7,214 bases of DNA from Campylobacteraceae bacterium. GTDB lineage: Bacteria; Campylobacterota; Campylobacteria; Campylobacterales; Sulfurospirillaceae. Every line of letters begins with the position of its first letter. The stretch's first letter is position 1. Positions 6,058-7,214 of this stretch are shown one piece after another. The notes under the pieces were generated by a model. It did not search any database, was not told where the DNA came from, and saw only the letters and a list, made by a program, of their open reading frames with translations. The DNA is taken from the NCBI GenBank assembly GCA_027055635.1, contig JALUMZ010000248.1, positions 1 through 7,214 of the forward strand, written 5' to 3'. A program made the position numbers and the translations under genes.

Positions 6058-7214
6058 TTAGCTATAAAAATGATTATTAGATACATCCATGCAGTCAAAA
6101 CACAATATATGTACTCTCAAACTTTTATCATACCCAAATGCAACATCTAATGAAGATTGAAAATCTTTTGATTTTGGGTATATGAGATAGACATCATTTG
6201 AGCCATACTTTTTACCATAAGCATACATTTGATACAAATCAGATTGGGAAAGGTCATAGTTTTTGCTCTCTTGATTTATCAATTTCCATTTCGCATCTAG
6301 CACAATATCATCATCTATGACGATATCTGGTCTTAGTTGAAAAAGCCTGTGCGACTCTATGAGTTTATGTTTTTTGTCTTGTATTTTAACTCTATCTTTA
6401 AATCGTTTTTTGAAAAAATGAGCCACATAAGACTCGAAGAGCAAATTCATATCAAACAAAAGCGCATAAGCTATATCTTTGCCTTTATAGGGTGAAAAAG
6501 TTTGGTCATTTAAAAATATTTCGCACCATTTTAGTATCTCTTGATAGTGTTTCATAAATCTATCTGTTTTGCATTTTTTGAAATCACTATTGATATTTTT
6601 TGATGTCTTAACATCATCAAAGATAAATAGAAATTCTCTTAGTCTTTGTCTATTTTTGGTAGAATTTGATATTTTATATAGTTTTTGAAGTGTTGTTTTT
6701 ATGAGTCTGTTTTCGGCTCTATTTTTAGTGTATTCGTCAAACTCTACAAAAAATCTCTCTTTATGCAGTAAGTTTTGATTGAGATGAGAGTTTAGTTTGA
6801 TTTTTCCTTTTAAAAAATACAGATTTTCCTCTTTGGAGATATAGTTTGATTTTATACCAATTTTCACAAGTCTCGTCAACTCCTCTAAAAACATGGTTAT
6901 AAATATCTCAAATAGGTTAAAATTGGCTGTTTGAAAGGATGCTTTGTTTATGTTTTTAAATGGGGAATTTTTTAGAGTTTTTAGCATTTTAAGCAGAACC
7001 TGTTTGGTCTCCACTAAACCTACCTCATCTTTATTGCCATATATCTTGGGCAGTATCTCTATAGTAGTGCCGTCTTTTGTGGTGATGGTTCCAACATAGT
7101 TTTTTAATCTCAGAGCATTACCGCCATGAGCAATATCAAGGTATTTATAGTTCTCCTCACGAGATGCGAAGCTTTTTAAGTCATCAAAAGCTTTGTTTGA
7201 AATATCGTCTTTTT
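6058..7214 (-). CDS. mcrC: McrC-family restriction nuclease subunit (5' end outside window)
   Basis: Nuclease subunit of a McrBC-type (type IV) restriction system. McrC joins the GTPase McrB, stimulates its GTP hydrolysis and cuts modified DNA. The visible frame has 384 residues, numbered from the right edge (codon 7210-7212). The N-terminal part reads NYVGTITT (38-45) and IEILPKI (51-57), a McrC-typical segment. Next come FDEYTKNRAENRLIKTTL (158-175) and FDMNLLFESYV (253-263). The PD-(D/E)xK site is RPD (294-296), then LDAKWK (305-310), giving D296, D306 and K308, all present. SDLYQMYAYG (324-333) follows. A GTG at 7012-7014 could be read as a start, but it falls inside the conserved region. 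No ATG, GTG or TTG occurs upstream of it in frame, and no stop either, so the gene begins beyond the window. It faces the heme operon tail to tail. mcrB is expected just upstream, outside the window. Family assignment is strong; the DNA modification recognised is unknown. Confidence 0.9.
   Translation of the reverse strand, partial: KDDISNKAFDDLKSFASREENYKYLDIAHGGNALRLKNYVGTITTKDGTTIEILPKIYGNKDEVGLVETKQVLLKMLKTLKNSPFKNINKASFQTANFNLFEIFITMFLEELTRLVKIGIKSNYISKEENLYFLKGKIKLNSHLNQNLLHKERFFVEFDEYTKNRAENRLIKTTLQKLYKISNSTKNRQRLREFLFIFDDVKTSKNINSDFKKCKTDRFMKHYQEILKWCEIFLNDQTFSPYKGKDIAYALLFDMNLLFESYVAHFFKKRFKDRVKIQDKKHKLIESHRLFQLRPDIVIDDDIVLDAKWKLINQESKNYDLSQSDLYQMYAYGKKYGSNDVYLIYPKSKDFQSSLDVAFGYDKSLRVHILCFDCMDVSNNHFYS

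Noticed and set aside
1..7214. CRISPR array, tRNA, insertion sequence or long repeats anywhere in the window.
   Set aside because: Nearly every base is inside a coding region, and no regularly spaced repeats, cloverleaf-like sequence, transposase motif or terminal inverted repeats were seen.

Overview
This is a chromosomal segment from an AT-rich Gram-negative bacterium, most likely a member of the Campylobacterota (Epsilonproteobacteria), for example a Sulfurimonas/Sulfuricurvum-type organism. The assignment is an inference. It rests on low GC, heavy use of AGA (Arg) and ATA (Ile), an RNase J with an extra N-terminal tail, and an RNase J-KpsF gene order that I recall from Helicobacter pylori. 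KpsF points to an outer membrane containing Kdo.

Positions 2-6046 hold five plus-strand genes packed like one operon. They encode RNase J (5' end outside the window), KpsF arabinose-5-phosphate isomerase, an RluB/RsuA-type rRNA pseudouridine synthase, the RarA/MgsA AAA+ ATPase, and a HemY-type protoporphyrinogen oxidase. The junctions are a 10-bp gap, a 1-nt overlap (TAATG), a 29-nt overlap and a 4-nt overlap (ATGA). There is no room for internal promoters in intergenic space. rarA appears to start at TTG inside the end of the pseudouridine synthase gene. The functions are mixed housekeeping: RNA decay/processing, Kdo/LPS precursor supply, rRNA modification, replication-fork maintenance and heme synthesis.

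Positions 6058-7214 hold a convergent minus-strand gene for McrC, the PD-(D/E)xK nuclease subunit of a McrBC-type (type IV) restriction system. Its reading frame stays open to the right edge with no start codon upstream of an internal GTG, so the N-terminus, and probably mcrB, lie beyond the window. Its active-site residues are present. Only 11 bp separate it from the end of the heme gene, and no strong terminator is visible there.

The window has no non-coding stretch longer than 12 bases. I saw no tRNA, rRNA, CRISPR array, insertion sequence or large repeat. I did not find a clearly new biological system. The most interesting element is the junction between the housekeeping operon and the probable defence locus at the right edge.
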